Of a DNA stretch of 64,000 nt, positions 33,867-41,678 are shown piece by piece; the stretch's first letter is position 1; every line of letters starts with the position of its first letter. Below the pieces are notes generated by a model, which made no database searches, was not told where the DNA came from, and saw nothing but the letters and a program-made list of their open reading frames with translations. Both the position numbers and the translations under genes were made by a program. Location of the stretch: assembly GCF_900103825.1 (NCBI RefSeq), contig NZ_FNIF01000009.1, positions 1 to 64,000 of the forward strand, read 5' to 3'. The DNA is from Paenibacillus sp. yr247 (GTDB lineage Bacteria; Bacillota; Bacilli; Paenibacillales; NBRC-103111).

Positions 33867-35351
33867 ATGAATCCGGATACCTTGTTCAAACTGGAGGAGC
33901 AGACGGAGATCCAGTTCCATGAAATTGTTGACTATATGAAAAATGGAACGGATGCGAAAAACCCACAGGCGCAAGGGTATGCGAATCAACAGTTCCGCTT
34001 CGCGGTGGGTATTGTAAATGACTTCTTTGACAAGCGCCTCACTAACGCGAAAACAACCGACGAGAAAAAGAAGTACCAAAATCAACAGCATCATGCGACC
34101 CGAGGGCGACCGGAAGAAGTCAATGAAATGAAGCGAATTATTCAGCAAATCATTGAACAGTCTCAGCTTCACGATATGCCGTTCCCTTCCATCTACTTGA
34201 ATTTGGTCGATGCTCTATTTCATGAGACTTGGGGGTTCGGGGTCGTGAGTGTCTGGCTCGAGCAGCACCGAGAAGTCGGAAAATGCCGGTTAAATGGGAC
34301 GGAAGTTTGGTATAAGAAGCCCGGTGAGAGGCACCGGATTCACGAGCAGTATCGGGACATTAAGGAAGTGTACCGACTGATTGACAATCTGGTGCTGAAT
34401 GACGAAGGGGTAGTACTCTCGCGGGATACTCCCTATGCGGAACTTCAGCTGTATGATGGAACCCGGGTTGTCATTACGATACCGCCTATATGCCGTGTGC
34501 CTACTATTGTCTTCCGCCGCACAACCGTTGCGCTCTATACCTTAAATGAACAGGCAAAACTGAAGACCATCGATTCTGAGGCCATTCCCATTTATCAAAT
34601 GATGGCCCGGTGCGGGTGCAAAATTGTACTATCGGGCGAACCAGGGGTAGGAAAAACGACGTTTTTGCTATCCACATTCGCAGAGACGCATTCGGATCAC
34701 ATTACGGTAGCTGCGGAAAATGCCTTTGAAATGATGCTCAAAGCAAGGTTTCTTGACCGTGATATTACTGAATTTGTCGGCGACGACAAGACGATGGTTC
34801 CGGTTATTTTTCCTCGGACACTACGGCAAGACCCCAAGATTTATATGATAGGCGAAATTCGAGAGGTCGAAGCTCCGATGTACAAAGAGGCGGCACGCAA
34901 TTCCACGGGATTCGTCGGTACGACGATGCATGAATATGACTCTACGAACGTTCCCGGGACACTCGCTCGTAAAGAGATTCGCCATGTGAATGGACTGAAT
35001 TACCGGATTGCCCTTACGGATTATGCTTCGGTTATCGATTTCGTACTCATCATGGAGCTGGATGAGGATCAGACGACGATCCGGAATGCAGAAATATCGG
35101 AAATCCGCTTCGATCCTTTAAACTTGTCTGTCACCAGTAAACGAATCATGCTGTTTGATGAAGATACAAAGATATGGCTGTATGACGCTGAAATTGACGA
35201 CCAGCTCCTCCGGCGAATGAAGAAAAAAGATCGCCACGCTTACGCCGCTGGCATGAAGACCTTGGAACGCTTAGCCGAGGATCGGCCTATTCCTAAGGAC
35301 AGGCTATCCAAATCGCTCTCTTGGGGCGAATCATCGGGCAGGGGGGATTGA
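33867..35351 (+). CDS. tadA: TadA/CpaF/VirB11-type secretion ATPase
   Basis: 494 aa. The C-terminal ATPase domain has Walker A GEPGVGKTT at ~257-265, an Asp-box-like segment (DHITVAAENAFEM), the Walker B-like YMIGEIREVEA and a His-containing GFVGTTMHEYDST, all typical of the VirB11/PulE/TadA superfamily. The N-terminal half (about 1-200) is long, as in CpaF. It is a hexameric cytosolic motor for pilus assembly or secretion. It is followed at once by TadB- and TadC-like genes, which places it in a Tad (type IVc) machine, not a classical VirB operon. Confidence 0.85.
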   Translation: MNPDTLFKLEEQTEIQFHEIVDYMKNGTDAKNPQAQGYANQQFRFAVGIVNDFFDKRLTNAKTTDEKKKYQNQQHHATRGRPEEVNEMKRIIQQIIEQSQLHDMPFPSIYLNLVDALFHETWGFGVVSVWLEQHREVGKCRLNGTEVWYKKPGERHRIHEQYRDIKEVYRLIDNLVLNDEGVVLSRDTPYAELQLYDGTRVVITIPPICRVPTIVFRRTTVALYTLNEQAKLKTIDSEAIPIYQMMARCGCKIVLSGEPGVGKTTFLLSTFAETHSDHITVAAENAFEMMLKARFLDRDITEFVGDDKTMVPVIFPRTLRQDPKIYMIGEIREVEAPMYKEAARNSTGFVGTTMHEYDSTNVPGTLARKEIRHVNGLNYRIALTDYASVIDFVLIMELDEDQTTIRNAEISEIRFDPLNLSVTSKRIMLFDEDTKIWLYDAEIDDQLLRRMKKKDRHAYAAGMKTLERLAEDRPIPKDRLSKSLSWGESSGRGD

Positions 35352-35352
35352 C

Positions 35353-36432
35353 TTGCTTGATGGACTGCTTTATACACTGAAAGAAATTCCTAACTTGCTC
35401 CAGACTTACTTGATCTATATTGCAGCTACATTCATTTTGATTGGTTCACTGATAAGCTCGATGATTCTTCTGGCGCAGTTCGCGAAGCTGTATAAAAAGA
35501 TGCACGAAGCCCAGGAGCAATTCAACTCACTGGAGAGTCCCGATCAAGAGATTCGTGATTATTTTGGAAACTTCATTACGAAGACGATAGCCATGCACAT
35601 TCATTCTTTTATAGAACTGTCGCCCTTTGTCACCCGGATTGTTGTCTTGGTTTTTATGCTCGTGAGTATCGGATTGGGGCTTTGGAGCGGGATCAGAGTT
35701 TTCGAAGCAGCGACCTACTGGAAATCAGATTTGCCGCTAAGCCATATGAGCGGATGGATTGCGCTAATCGTTGGCATCGTGGTATCCAGTCTTCCTTTTT
35801 TGCTTCTCCATGCGTTTATCCAGCAACGAAGGGCCAAGCTGAGCCATCAACTGTTACCGTATGTCGAGGATTTTGAAAGGAACTACTTGGTAACCCCGCG
35901 TGTCTATGAGTCGATGAGGGACATGCCGGATAAACTTGGAGAAGGTCATTTGAAGGATATGTCCTTTCGGCTAATTCAGGTCATGCAAAAGAAAGATGTC
36001 GATCGAATTCACTATGAGTTCCGGATGTTTGAACATCAGATCGGCTCTAAATTTTCAGAAATGTTTATTGTGTTGCTGCGTGAAGGCCTTGGTCTTAGCC
36101 ACTTGGAGAAGATTGAGAAGAATCAAGAAGCGAAGCGGGAAACGAAAGACATTCGCGTTGGCCTGCGGGCGCTCATCCAAAAAATGCACGGAATTAAGCG
36201 AGTCGCCCATTCAGATAAGCCTAACAAAAGAGATATTATTCAAGTGGGTTTCCTTACGTTTCCGGTGTTGTACGGTGCCTACTATTATGGGGATAAGCTC
36301 ATGGGGGATCGGGCAAGCCAATTTTTATTCAAAAATACAACGCAAATGGTTTTTTTCATTGGCTCCATCGTCATGGGCATTGTGGCTCTCGCCGTCAACA
36401 TCGTGGTTTCCAGACGAAAGTTTGATGTTTAG
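35353..36432 (+). CDS. tadB: TadB-like inner-membrane platform protein
   Basis: 359 aa from TTG 35353, which has GGGGGG upstream and lies one base after the TadA stop. Hydrophobic helices at ~18-45, 95-120, 135-155 and two near the C-terminus (about 290-355) flank a cytosolic helical domain (HYEFRMFEHQIGSKFSEMF) of the T2SF/GspF type. TadB pairs with TadC to form the platform driven by TadA. Gene order supports the call; sequence similarity is by pattern only. Confidence 0.7.
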   Translation: MLDGLLYTLKEIPNLLQTYLIYIAATFILIGSLISSMILLAQFAKLYKKMHEAQEQFNSLESPDQEIRDYFGNFITKTIAMHIHSFIELSPFVTRIVVLVFMLVSIGLGLWSGIRVFEAATYWKSDLPLSHMSGWIALIVGIVVSSLPFLLLHAFIQQRRAKLSHQLLPYVEDFERNYLVTPRVYESMRDMPDKLGEGHLKDMSFRLIQVMQKKDVDRIHYEFRMFEHQIGSKFSEMFIVLLREGLGLSHLEKIEKNQEAKRETKDIRVGLRALIQKMHGIKRVAHSDKPNKRDIIQVGFLTFPVLYGAYYYGDKLMGDRASQFLFKNTTQMVFFIGSIVMGIVALAVNIVVSRRKFDV

Positions 36433-36463
36433 CAAAAAATCAGGAAAGGGGTGATGCGCCGTT

Positions 36464-37366
36464 ATTGCTTGGTTTGATCTTCATGCATACGATCTGATTT
36501 TGTCCTGCGGGTTTGGATGCACGCTTCTCTCTGTCCTGTTCCTGTTTCTGTCCGTTGGGAAGACGGAGCGCCTTGTTGCCATTCACGAGACTAGAATTTA
36601 TGTACAGCTCGAAGCGAGGCAGAAAATTAGCGCATGGAAAGAGATGTATCAATCCGACTTTGGAAACCACCTATTGGGAACGATGGGATGGAGGAGTAAG
36701 ATCGATGCCACACGGATGATGATGTTTCGGGATGCGGTATCCTTTGCTCTCGCGGCGTTTTTCATCGTCAAACAGTGGATTTCCGGTGGGAATTTGTCTA
36801 CGGAGATTGTTCTCTTACTCCTCATTTATTCCTTGCTGACGCCGGGTACTCATTTCAGTATTCCAAGCACATTTACGTACACGTTCGTCCCAATCTTTCA
36901 AAAGGTACGTCGTTTTCGGGTCAGCAGAGAGTCGGCGATGTTTCTGCAGCTCCTGCGGAACGAAGTAAGCGAGAAAACCGAGCGGCAAGTCATTTCCATC
37001 ATTCAGCAGTATCAAAGTTATTTTAAGGTGCTTCGTAACGATTTGATTGATTTGGAACACGATTTTCCGAAGGGAAAGGACGTGGCGCTAGAACGGTTCA
37101 AATCGAAGCACCCGCAGAACGAAGAGATTAATTACATTTGTTCGATCCTGGACAAGCTTGCTGATGTCGGTTATGCCGAGTGCGCTCAAATGCTGAAGGA
37201 TAACGAAGAAACCTTAAATAAAATGCAAGAAGCTCACTACGAATCTAAAGAGAAAGACTTAAACCAGCTGCTCATGGTGATCAATCTGGGCGGAATTGGG
37301 TTAGCTGCTTTGTGGTTTGTAATCGCTTGTTTCATGTGGTCGTATTCGTTCGACACGAATCCTTAG
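36464..37366 (+). CDS. tadC: TadC-like inner-membrane platform protein
   Basis: About 300 aa. The visible TTG start at 36500 has no ribosome binding site, whereas AAAGGGGTG lies ten bases before an in-frame ATT at 36464 (reading IAWFDLHAYD...), so the gene may start with ATT. Transmembrane segments lie at the N-terminus (CTLLSVLFLFLSVG), near 75-125 and at the C-terminus (GIGLAALWFVIACFMW), around a helical cytosolic part (ESAMFLQLLRNEVSEKTERQ). This is the T2SF-like layout of TadC. Confidence 0.7.
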   Translation: MAWFDLHAYDLILSCGFGCTLLSVLFLFLSVGKTERLVAIHETRIYVQLEARQKISAWKEMYQSDFGNHLLGTMGWRSKIDATRMMMFRDAVSFALAAFFIVKQWISGGNLSTEIVLLLLIYSLLTPGTHFSIPSTFTYTFVPIFQKVRRFRVSRESAMFLQLLRNEVSEKTERQVISIIQQYQSYFKVLRNDLIDLEHDFPKGKDVALERFKSKHPQNEEINYICSILDKLADVGYAECAQMLKDNEETLNKMQEAHYESKEKDLNQLLMVINLGGIGLAALWFVIACFMWSYSFDTNP

Positions 37367-37379
37367 GAGGTGGGTGTGA

Positions 37380-37523
37380 TTGTCTTGGACGTGGAAAAAA
37401 ATCATTGGATTTGGGATTGTCGCTTTTCTTGTAGCCACTCTTCTTCTCGATAGTAGTACCGGTCTTATTACAAAAGAAAAGAATCTTCAAACGACTGCGA
37501 ATAACCGCATCGATAATAAATAA
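37380..37523 (+). CDS. Small membrane (pilin-like) protein, copy 1
   Basis: 47 aa from TTG 37380, nine bases after AGGAGG. It begins MSWTWKKIIGFGIVAF, then a single hydrophobic helix and a short polar tail. It is the first of three tandem paralogues (with 37542 and 39064) directly after the TadC-like gene, where Tad loci encode their major pilin (Flp). Flp pilins are short, with one hydrophobic helix, but carry a G-x-x-x-x-E-Y motif that is not visible here. Structural subunit of the apparatus is the best inference. Confidence 0.6.
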   Translation: MSWTWKKIIGFGIVAFLVATLLLDSSTGLITKEKNLQTTANNRIDNK

Positions 37524-37541
37524 TTTTTGGAGGGATCCCTT

Positions 37542-37700
37542 GTGAGTTGGACATGGAAAAAAGTACTTGGTTTTGGTATCGCGGCATTTTTACTGGCAAC
37601 GTTAGTCCTAAACGGAACAACAGGTTTGTTTTCAAAAGTGAGCACAACGAAAACGCAGTCAGATACTCGCTCAGATTCAGTAAATACCAGCATTAAGTGA
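37542..37700 (+). CDS. Small membrane (pilin-like) protein, copy 2
   Basis: 52 aa from GTG 37542 after GGAGGG. It begins MSWTWKKVLGFGIAAFLLAT and is nearly identical to copy 3 (39064-39222), differing mainly at a few residues in the polar tail. The TnpB element is inserted directly after its stop codon. Confidence 0.65.
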   Translation: MSWTWKKVLGFGIAAFLLATLVLNGTTGLFSKVSTTKTQSDTRSDSVNTSIK

Positions 37701-37745
37701 CGACTCCACACGGCTAAATCCGTGGGCTTCTCGAATCATCGGGAC
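37701..37745 (-). ncRNA. Right end with omega-RNA scaffold (candidate)
   Basis: TnpB elements make a guide RNA from their 3' end into the flank. The right-end hairpin here follows the tnpB stop by ~60 bp. The exact ends of the RNA cannot be set by eye. Confidence 0.5.
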
Positions 37746-37800
37746 TCGTAACCTTGTCCCTCCTCGAAGGCTCCGTCCGAGCCTGTAACTATTTGTATGG

Positions 37801-38889
37801 TTACGAGACTTGCCGCATCGCGCGTGATAGGATATTGATCGCAGCATTCACGTCGCGGTCTATTGTTGCACCGCAATGAGGGCACCGATGCATACGCTCG
37901 GCAAGCGTCTTTTTCACTATTTTGTTGCAGGCAGAGCAGCATTGAGATGTATTGTGCGGATCAACCCGTACAACCTGACGACCGGCACTCTCAGCCTTGT
38001 ACGTCACGAATTGGACAAGTATGCTCCATCCAGCATCCGCTATGCTTTTGGCAAGATGACGGTTTTTCACCATCATTTGCACATTCAATTCTTCGAAAGC
38101 AATGATGTCGTAGTTGTCAACAAGGGTCTTACTGATTTGGTGTGCGTAATCTTTGCGCTGGTTCGCCACACGCTCATGCTGTCTTGCGAGCGCCATGATC
38201 GCTTTCCTTCTGCGCATTGAGCCGTACTGCTTTCTGGATAGCGACTTTTGTTGCCGCTTAAGCTTCGCCTCGTTGTTGCGCAGATGATTCGGCGCTGCAA
38301 ACATTTGTCCGTCTGAGGTTGCCGCCAAATGCTTGATGCCAAGGTCAACACCTACTCGGCGGTTCGTTTCCGGAAGCGGCTCTGCTTCGACTTCGCACGA
38401 CAGACAAGCGTAGTAACGTCCGTTTTTAACCGTAATCGTGCAGGTCTTGATCGTCCCTTGCGGCTGCCGATGCAGTTTGATTCGCACTTGGCCGATCTTG
38501 GACAGTTCGATGTGCTTTCCGTCAAGATCAAATCCGCTCTGCGGATAGGTGAACGAATCGTAGCGGTTTTGCGGCTTAAATCGCGGGAACCCCGCCTTAT
38601 CACCGTTCTTTATGCGGCGAAAGAACGATTGATACGCTTTGTCGAGCCGCCTGGCGACATCTTGCAATACTTGGGAATATACTTCTTTCAATGTCGAGAT
38701 ATGCTGCTTGCGCTCTCGGAACGTGTTCGTTTGTTGTCCGTAGGTCAGCGTCTTTCCTTCCATTTTATAGGCGTGGATGCGTTCGTCCAGCAAACGATTG
38801 TAAAGCAATCGGCAACGTTCAAGAGTGAATTGAATCTTTTCTAGTTGCTCTGTCGTAGGATACAACCGGAATTTGTATGTTCTTACCAA
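37801..38889 (-). CDS. tnpB: TnpB, RNA-guided nuclease of IS605/IS1341 elements
   Basis: 362 aa from TTG 38889, with AGGAGGTG upstream (an ATG at 38894 is out of frame). The N-terminal domain starts RTYKFRLYPTTEQ and contains LLYNRLLDERI. The RuvC-like domain has Asp in GVDLGIKHLA, Glu in IAFEELNVQ and Asp in DRDVNAAINI; a zinc finger (CSACN, CPHCG) lies between the last two. All catalytic residues are present, so it may be active. It would cut empty sites and favour retention of the element. Confidence 0.93.
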   Translation of the reverse strand: MVRTYKFRLYPTTEQLEKIQFTLERCRLLYNRLLDERIHAYKMEGKTLTYGQQTNTFRERKQHISTLKEVYSQVLQDVARRLDKAYQSFFRRIKNGDKAGFPRFKPQNRYDSFTYPQSGFDLDGKHIELSKIGQVRIKLHRQPQGTIKTCTITVKNGRYYACLSCEVEAEPLPETNRRVGVDLGIKHLAATSDGQMFAAPNHLRNNEAKLKRQQKSLSRKQYGSMRRRKAIMALARQHERVANQRKDYAHQISKTLVDNYDIIAFEELNVQMMVKNRHLAKSIADAGWSILVQFVTYKAESAGRQVVRVDPHNTSQCCSACNKIVKKTLAERMHRCPHCGATIDRDVNAAINILSRAMRQVS

Positions 38890-39063
38890 TCATGTTCACC
38901 TCCTGTGCCTATTATATCACAAAAAAGGGAACTAATGTTTGGTTTGTCGAATGCTTGAGGCGTATAAAGCGCCCCGATTTGAAGGTCTTATATCCGCCGC
39001 TGAAGGCGTGGGTTTTACGGCCTGTCTTATAAATCACTAAGATTATAAAGGGAGATGTGAACG

Positions 39064-39222
39064 ATGAGTTGGACATGGAAAAAAGTACTTGGATTTGGTA
39101 TTGCGGCATTTTTACTGGCGACATTGGTATTAAACGGGACTACAGGCCTCCTTTCCAAACTGACGACGACAAAGACCCAATCGGATACTCGCTCCGATGA
39201 GGTTAATACCGGAATTAAGTAG
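39064..39222 (+). CDS. Small membrane (pilin-like) protein, copy 3
   Basis: 52 aa from ATG 39064 after AAGGGAGATG. It starts MSWTWKKVLGFGIAAFLLAT like copy 2, with the same TTGLL and QSDTRSD segments. It is separated from copies 1 and 2 by the TnpB insertion; before that event the three genes were contiguous. Confidence 0.65.
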   Translation: MSWTWKKVLGFGIAAFLLATLVLNGTTGLLSKLTTTKTQSDTRSDEVNTGIK

Positions 39223-39239
39223 TCGCTCGTATACTCCTG

Positions 39240-39269
39240 AGGAGGATAGCCATTGGATGCTATCCTCCT
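39240..39269 (+). other. Perfect hairpin upstream of the 39293 gene
   Basis: AGGAGGATAGC (39240-39250) and its exact complement (39259-39269), 8-nt loop, no T-run. The left arm looks like a ribosome binding site, but the real one (AGGAGAGG) is further on. It could be a transcript processing or stabilising hairpin between differently expressed genes. Confidence 0.55.
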
Positions 39270-39292
39270 CTACATTCAAGGAGAGGATTATT

Positions 39293-39682
39293 GTGAAATT
39301 CACCTTCCAGCAGCTTTTATGGTTACTTATTTCAACTTTGATGACAGTTGCTCTGATTTTGTCTCATGCAGATGCGAAGAACCAGACGTACATAGAGATG
39401 GAAGCAACGGAAGCTATTCTAAAGGCACCGCCTGCTGGCTACATCACACCCGCGATTCAAACTGCGATAAGAGATAACCTCGTGAATACAAGACACTTAG
39501 ATCCTGCCAAGCTAACAATAAGCGGAACGACGAACATTGCTAATCGGAAAGTAAAAGGTTCCGGTGACGAAACGATTTCTCTACAAATATCTTATCCGCG
39601 GGTCATTTATATTTTCTTCGGCTCCGTCATCAATGATTCGTACATAGTTCCTCGAACGATTAATACGGAATATCACCCGTGA
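39293..39682 (+). CDS. Membrane-anchored small protein, TadE/minor-pilin-like candidate
   Basis: 129 aa from GTG 39293, after AAGGAGAGG. One N-terminal hydrophobic helix (LLWLLISTLMTVALILSHAD), then a ~100-residue extracytoplasmic domain with strands (ETISLQISYPRVIYIFFGSV). In Tad loci the genes after the pilin encode TadE/TadF pseudopilins with this layout. The sequence itself shows no signature, so the call rests on position and topology. Confidence 0.55.
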   Translation: MKFTFQQLLWLLISTLMTVALILSHADAKNQTYIEMEATEAILKAPPAGYITPAIQTAIRDNLVNTRHLDPAKLTISGTTNIANRKVKGSGDETISLQISYPRVIYIFFGSVINDSYIVPRTINTEYHP

Positions 39683-39697
39683 AGAAGGAGCAGACAC

Positions 39698-40222
39698 ATG
39701 GCTGTTGTCTTTCGGATTATTATACAATGCTTCATATTTACGCTATTTATCTTTTATGACGTACAGGATCGGGTTCAGTCGATGGGGGAAGCACGCACAT
39801 ATAGTGCGGATATTATCGCCTGTCATGATGCGGCCATACCGAAGCTCGTTGACAAGAGCAAGGGTTACGTCGTGTTTGACGAAGTTGCCGGTCTTGCTAG
39901 CTTTCAGCAGAGTCTCATTCGAAATTTAAACCTGCAACCGAATCTTACTCCTACGAACAATAAGATATTTTATGGGCAGATCAAGATTGTAGGTGTAATG
40001 TTTATTGGGGACGACAAAGTGCCACATGATGCGAGTGGGAAACCTATTTATCCTTATACGTACTCGAACAGCTTGATCTACCGCGGACATTCGATTTCGG
40101 TAGACGAGACACTCTATGGCCCCAGTGTTATCGGTATAATTGAGGCAGGGTATAACACGGAATTAAAGCCGGTTGTGATGAAAACGGCGGTTTATCGATA
40201 TGTTGGGCAATCACTGAATTAG
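39698..40222 (+). CDS. Membrane-anchored protein, second minor-pilin-like candidate
   Basis: 174 aa, ATG 39698 with GAAGGAG upstream. An N-terminal hydrophobic helix (FRIIIQCFIFTLFIFYDV) is followed by a soluble domain of ~145 residues with two Cys only in or near the helix. No signature was found. It is the last gene before the leader terminator at 40343, so it closes the Tad-like block. Confidence 0.55.
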   Translation: MAVVFRIIIQCFIFTLFIFYDVQDRVQSMGEARTYSADIIACHDAAIPKLVDKSKGYVVFDEVAGLASFQQSLIRNLNLQPNLTPTNNKIFYGQIKIVGVMFIGDDKVPHDASGKPIYPYTYSNSLIYRGHSISVDETLYGPSVIGIIEAGYNTELKPVVMKTAVYRYVGQSLN

Positions 40223-40342
40223 ACGGAGAAGATCCACTTTCCTATTTCTGGTGTCTATGATAAACTAGATGAAGATGTACAAGGTTGCTCATTTATTGAG
40301 CTTGATTTCGAAGAATGTCTTCTATGAAGACGTATAGTTATT

Positions 40343-40398
40343 GAGCGGAGGACGCGTTAATGGACCGTATTATGGTCTATTTTAACGTGTTTTTTTTG
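40343..40398 (+). promoter_or_regulatory. Leader terminator before the SLH/adhesin genes
   Basis: GAGCGGAGGACGC (40343-40355) leads into a hairpin: ACGCGTTAA (40352-40360) pairs with TTAACGTGT (40382-40390) and GACC with GGTC inside, followed by a T-run. It also could end the Tad transcript, but the shared element with the leaders at 25133, 29896 and 55951 suggests regulation of the downstream pair. Confidence 0.65.
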
Positions 40399-40457
40399 TT
40401 TGAGCAGCGAAAAATTTTTTAAAGCTCTGCCTAATAGTTGAAATAAGGAGGGATGAT

Positions 40458-41648
40458 ATGACAATGAAAAAAGTATTCATTATGGGAGCGGCATTAAGTG
40501 TTGTAATGTCCTCACTGGCATTCGCAGACGGTAATACATCAAGTTTCCCAGATATGAGAGACCACTGGGCCAAGACTGCTGTGGAAACTGCAGTTAAACA
40601 CAAATATGTTGATGGTTACAGCGATGGATCGTTCCGTCCAGAGAATTATGTGACGGGTGCTGAGTTCATCAAAATGGTAGTGACGGCTTCTGGTTTGATG
40701 GTAGAAGGTTCAACTGAAGGTAGTCAATGGTATGTGCCGTATGTAAAAGCAGCAGTTGCTAAAGGATTCGTTCGCGAAGACACAGTAAATGACAAGTTCT
40801 TGAAGAATCCAATCTCCCGTTTAGAAATGGCCAAGATCGCTGTTCGAGCTACTGATCCTATGCTTCAACAACCGCAAGTAAGTTTGAATGATCAAGGCGT
40901 AATGTACACAGCTACTAGCAAGGGGCTTGTACAGGGATTGAGTGGCGGAGATTTAGCTCCTGAAGGAAGTACAACAAGAGCGCAATCTGTTACTATTATC
41001 GAGCGTATCTTATCTACTAACGCAGGAGAGAAATTACCTATTGATAAGTATGCTATTGGACAAGCTGAACTGCAATTAAAACGCACTAATATGTTTTCAA
41101 TGATTCCTTCGTTCAGTGGGGAGCAAATTGCGGGGCATTCCTGGTCCCCTGAGAAATTGGTTGTAGAAACACCTGATCATAATTACAAAGGTGAAATTGA
41201 TCAAGTTGTCGCCATCGATTTGGAAGATTCAAACGACCCTAATCGTTATATGTTAGGAGACATTAATAGTCTTCGTGTGTATGATGGCGGAGACTTCGCT
41301 AAGAAAATGCCGTATGTAAAGGATTTCCCAAAAAGCTATGTTATTTTGGTCAAATCACATACGGTTTTTAACAATGATACCAGCTCTTACTCTTCAAAAA
41401 TGTATGGCTTAGGAATGAGCTTCACAGGATTTAAAATGCCTAATTCTCAGAACACAATAATTAATGGAGAGTTGCGCACTTTAACTTGGATATTTAAAGA
41501 AAAGTTTGGTGATATGGGCGCTTATATTGTTCCTAAAGATGTAGCCGCTCCTATGGGTGTTGATATTCAGGTTTACGTTCCTGCTATACCTCCTGTAAGT
41601 GATATGACCCACACCATCACATCAACTCAACGTGCTGTACAACAGTAG
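40458..41648 (+). CDS. S-layer-homology (SLH) domain surface protein
   Basis: 396 aa, ATG 40458 after AAGGAGGG. A signal peptide (cleavage near LAFAD) is followed by three SLH modules at about 30-75 (FPDMRDHWAKTAVETAVKHK), 90-140 (YVPYVKAAVAKGFV) and 150-195. SLH modules bind pyruvylated secondary cell-wall polymer and anchor proteins to the wall. The ~200-residue C-terminal region is unrecognised and would face outwards. The gene is followed by the giant adhesin-like gene, so it may be the wall anchor for that protein or for the Tad-like structure. Confidence 0.88.
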   Translation: MTMKKVFIMGAALSVVMSSLAFADGNTSSFPDMRDHWAKTAVETAVKHKYVDGYSDGSFRPENYVTGAEFIKMVVTASGLMVEGSTEGSQWYVPYVKAAVAKGFVREDTVNDKFLKNPISRLEMAKIAVRATDPMLQQPQVSLNDQGVMYTATSKGLVQGLSGGDLAPEGSTTRAQSVTIIERILSTNAGEKLPIDKYAIGQAELQLKRTNMFSMIPSFSGEQIAGHSWSPEKLVVETPDHNYKGEIDQVVAIDLEDSNDPNRYMLGDINSLRVYDGGDFAKKMPYVKDFPKSYVILVKSHTVFNNDTSSYSSKMYGLGMSFTGFKMPNSQNTIINGELRTLTWIFKEKFGDMGAYIVPKDVAAPMGVDIQVYVPAIPPVSDMTHTITSTQRAVQQ

Positions 41649-41678
41649 ATTGATAGTTGCGTTAAGGGGGTGGGGCAT

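Larger units (their letters stand above)
37701..39028 (-). mobile_element. IS1341/IS605-type TnpB element
   Basis: The element lies between pilin-like copies 2 and 3. Its left end (minus strand) starts AAGACAGG next to TTTAT (39029-39033), the expected target-adjacent motif, and carries the subterminal hairpin AACCCACGCCTTCAG. The right end (37701-37740) has the hairpin ACGGATTTAGCCGT followed by GTGGAGT, as in the right end and omega-RNA scaffold of IS605 relatives. No tnpA is present, so it moves only with help. The right-end flank, which would serve as TnpB guide, is the complement of the end of copy 2. Confidence 0.8.
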
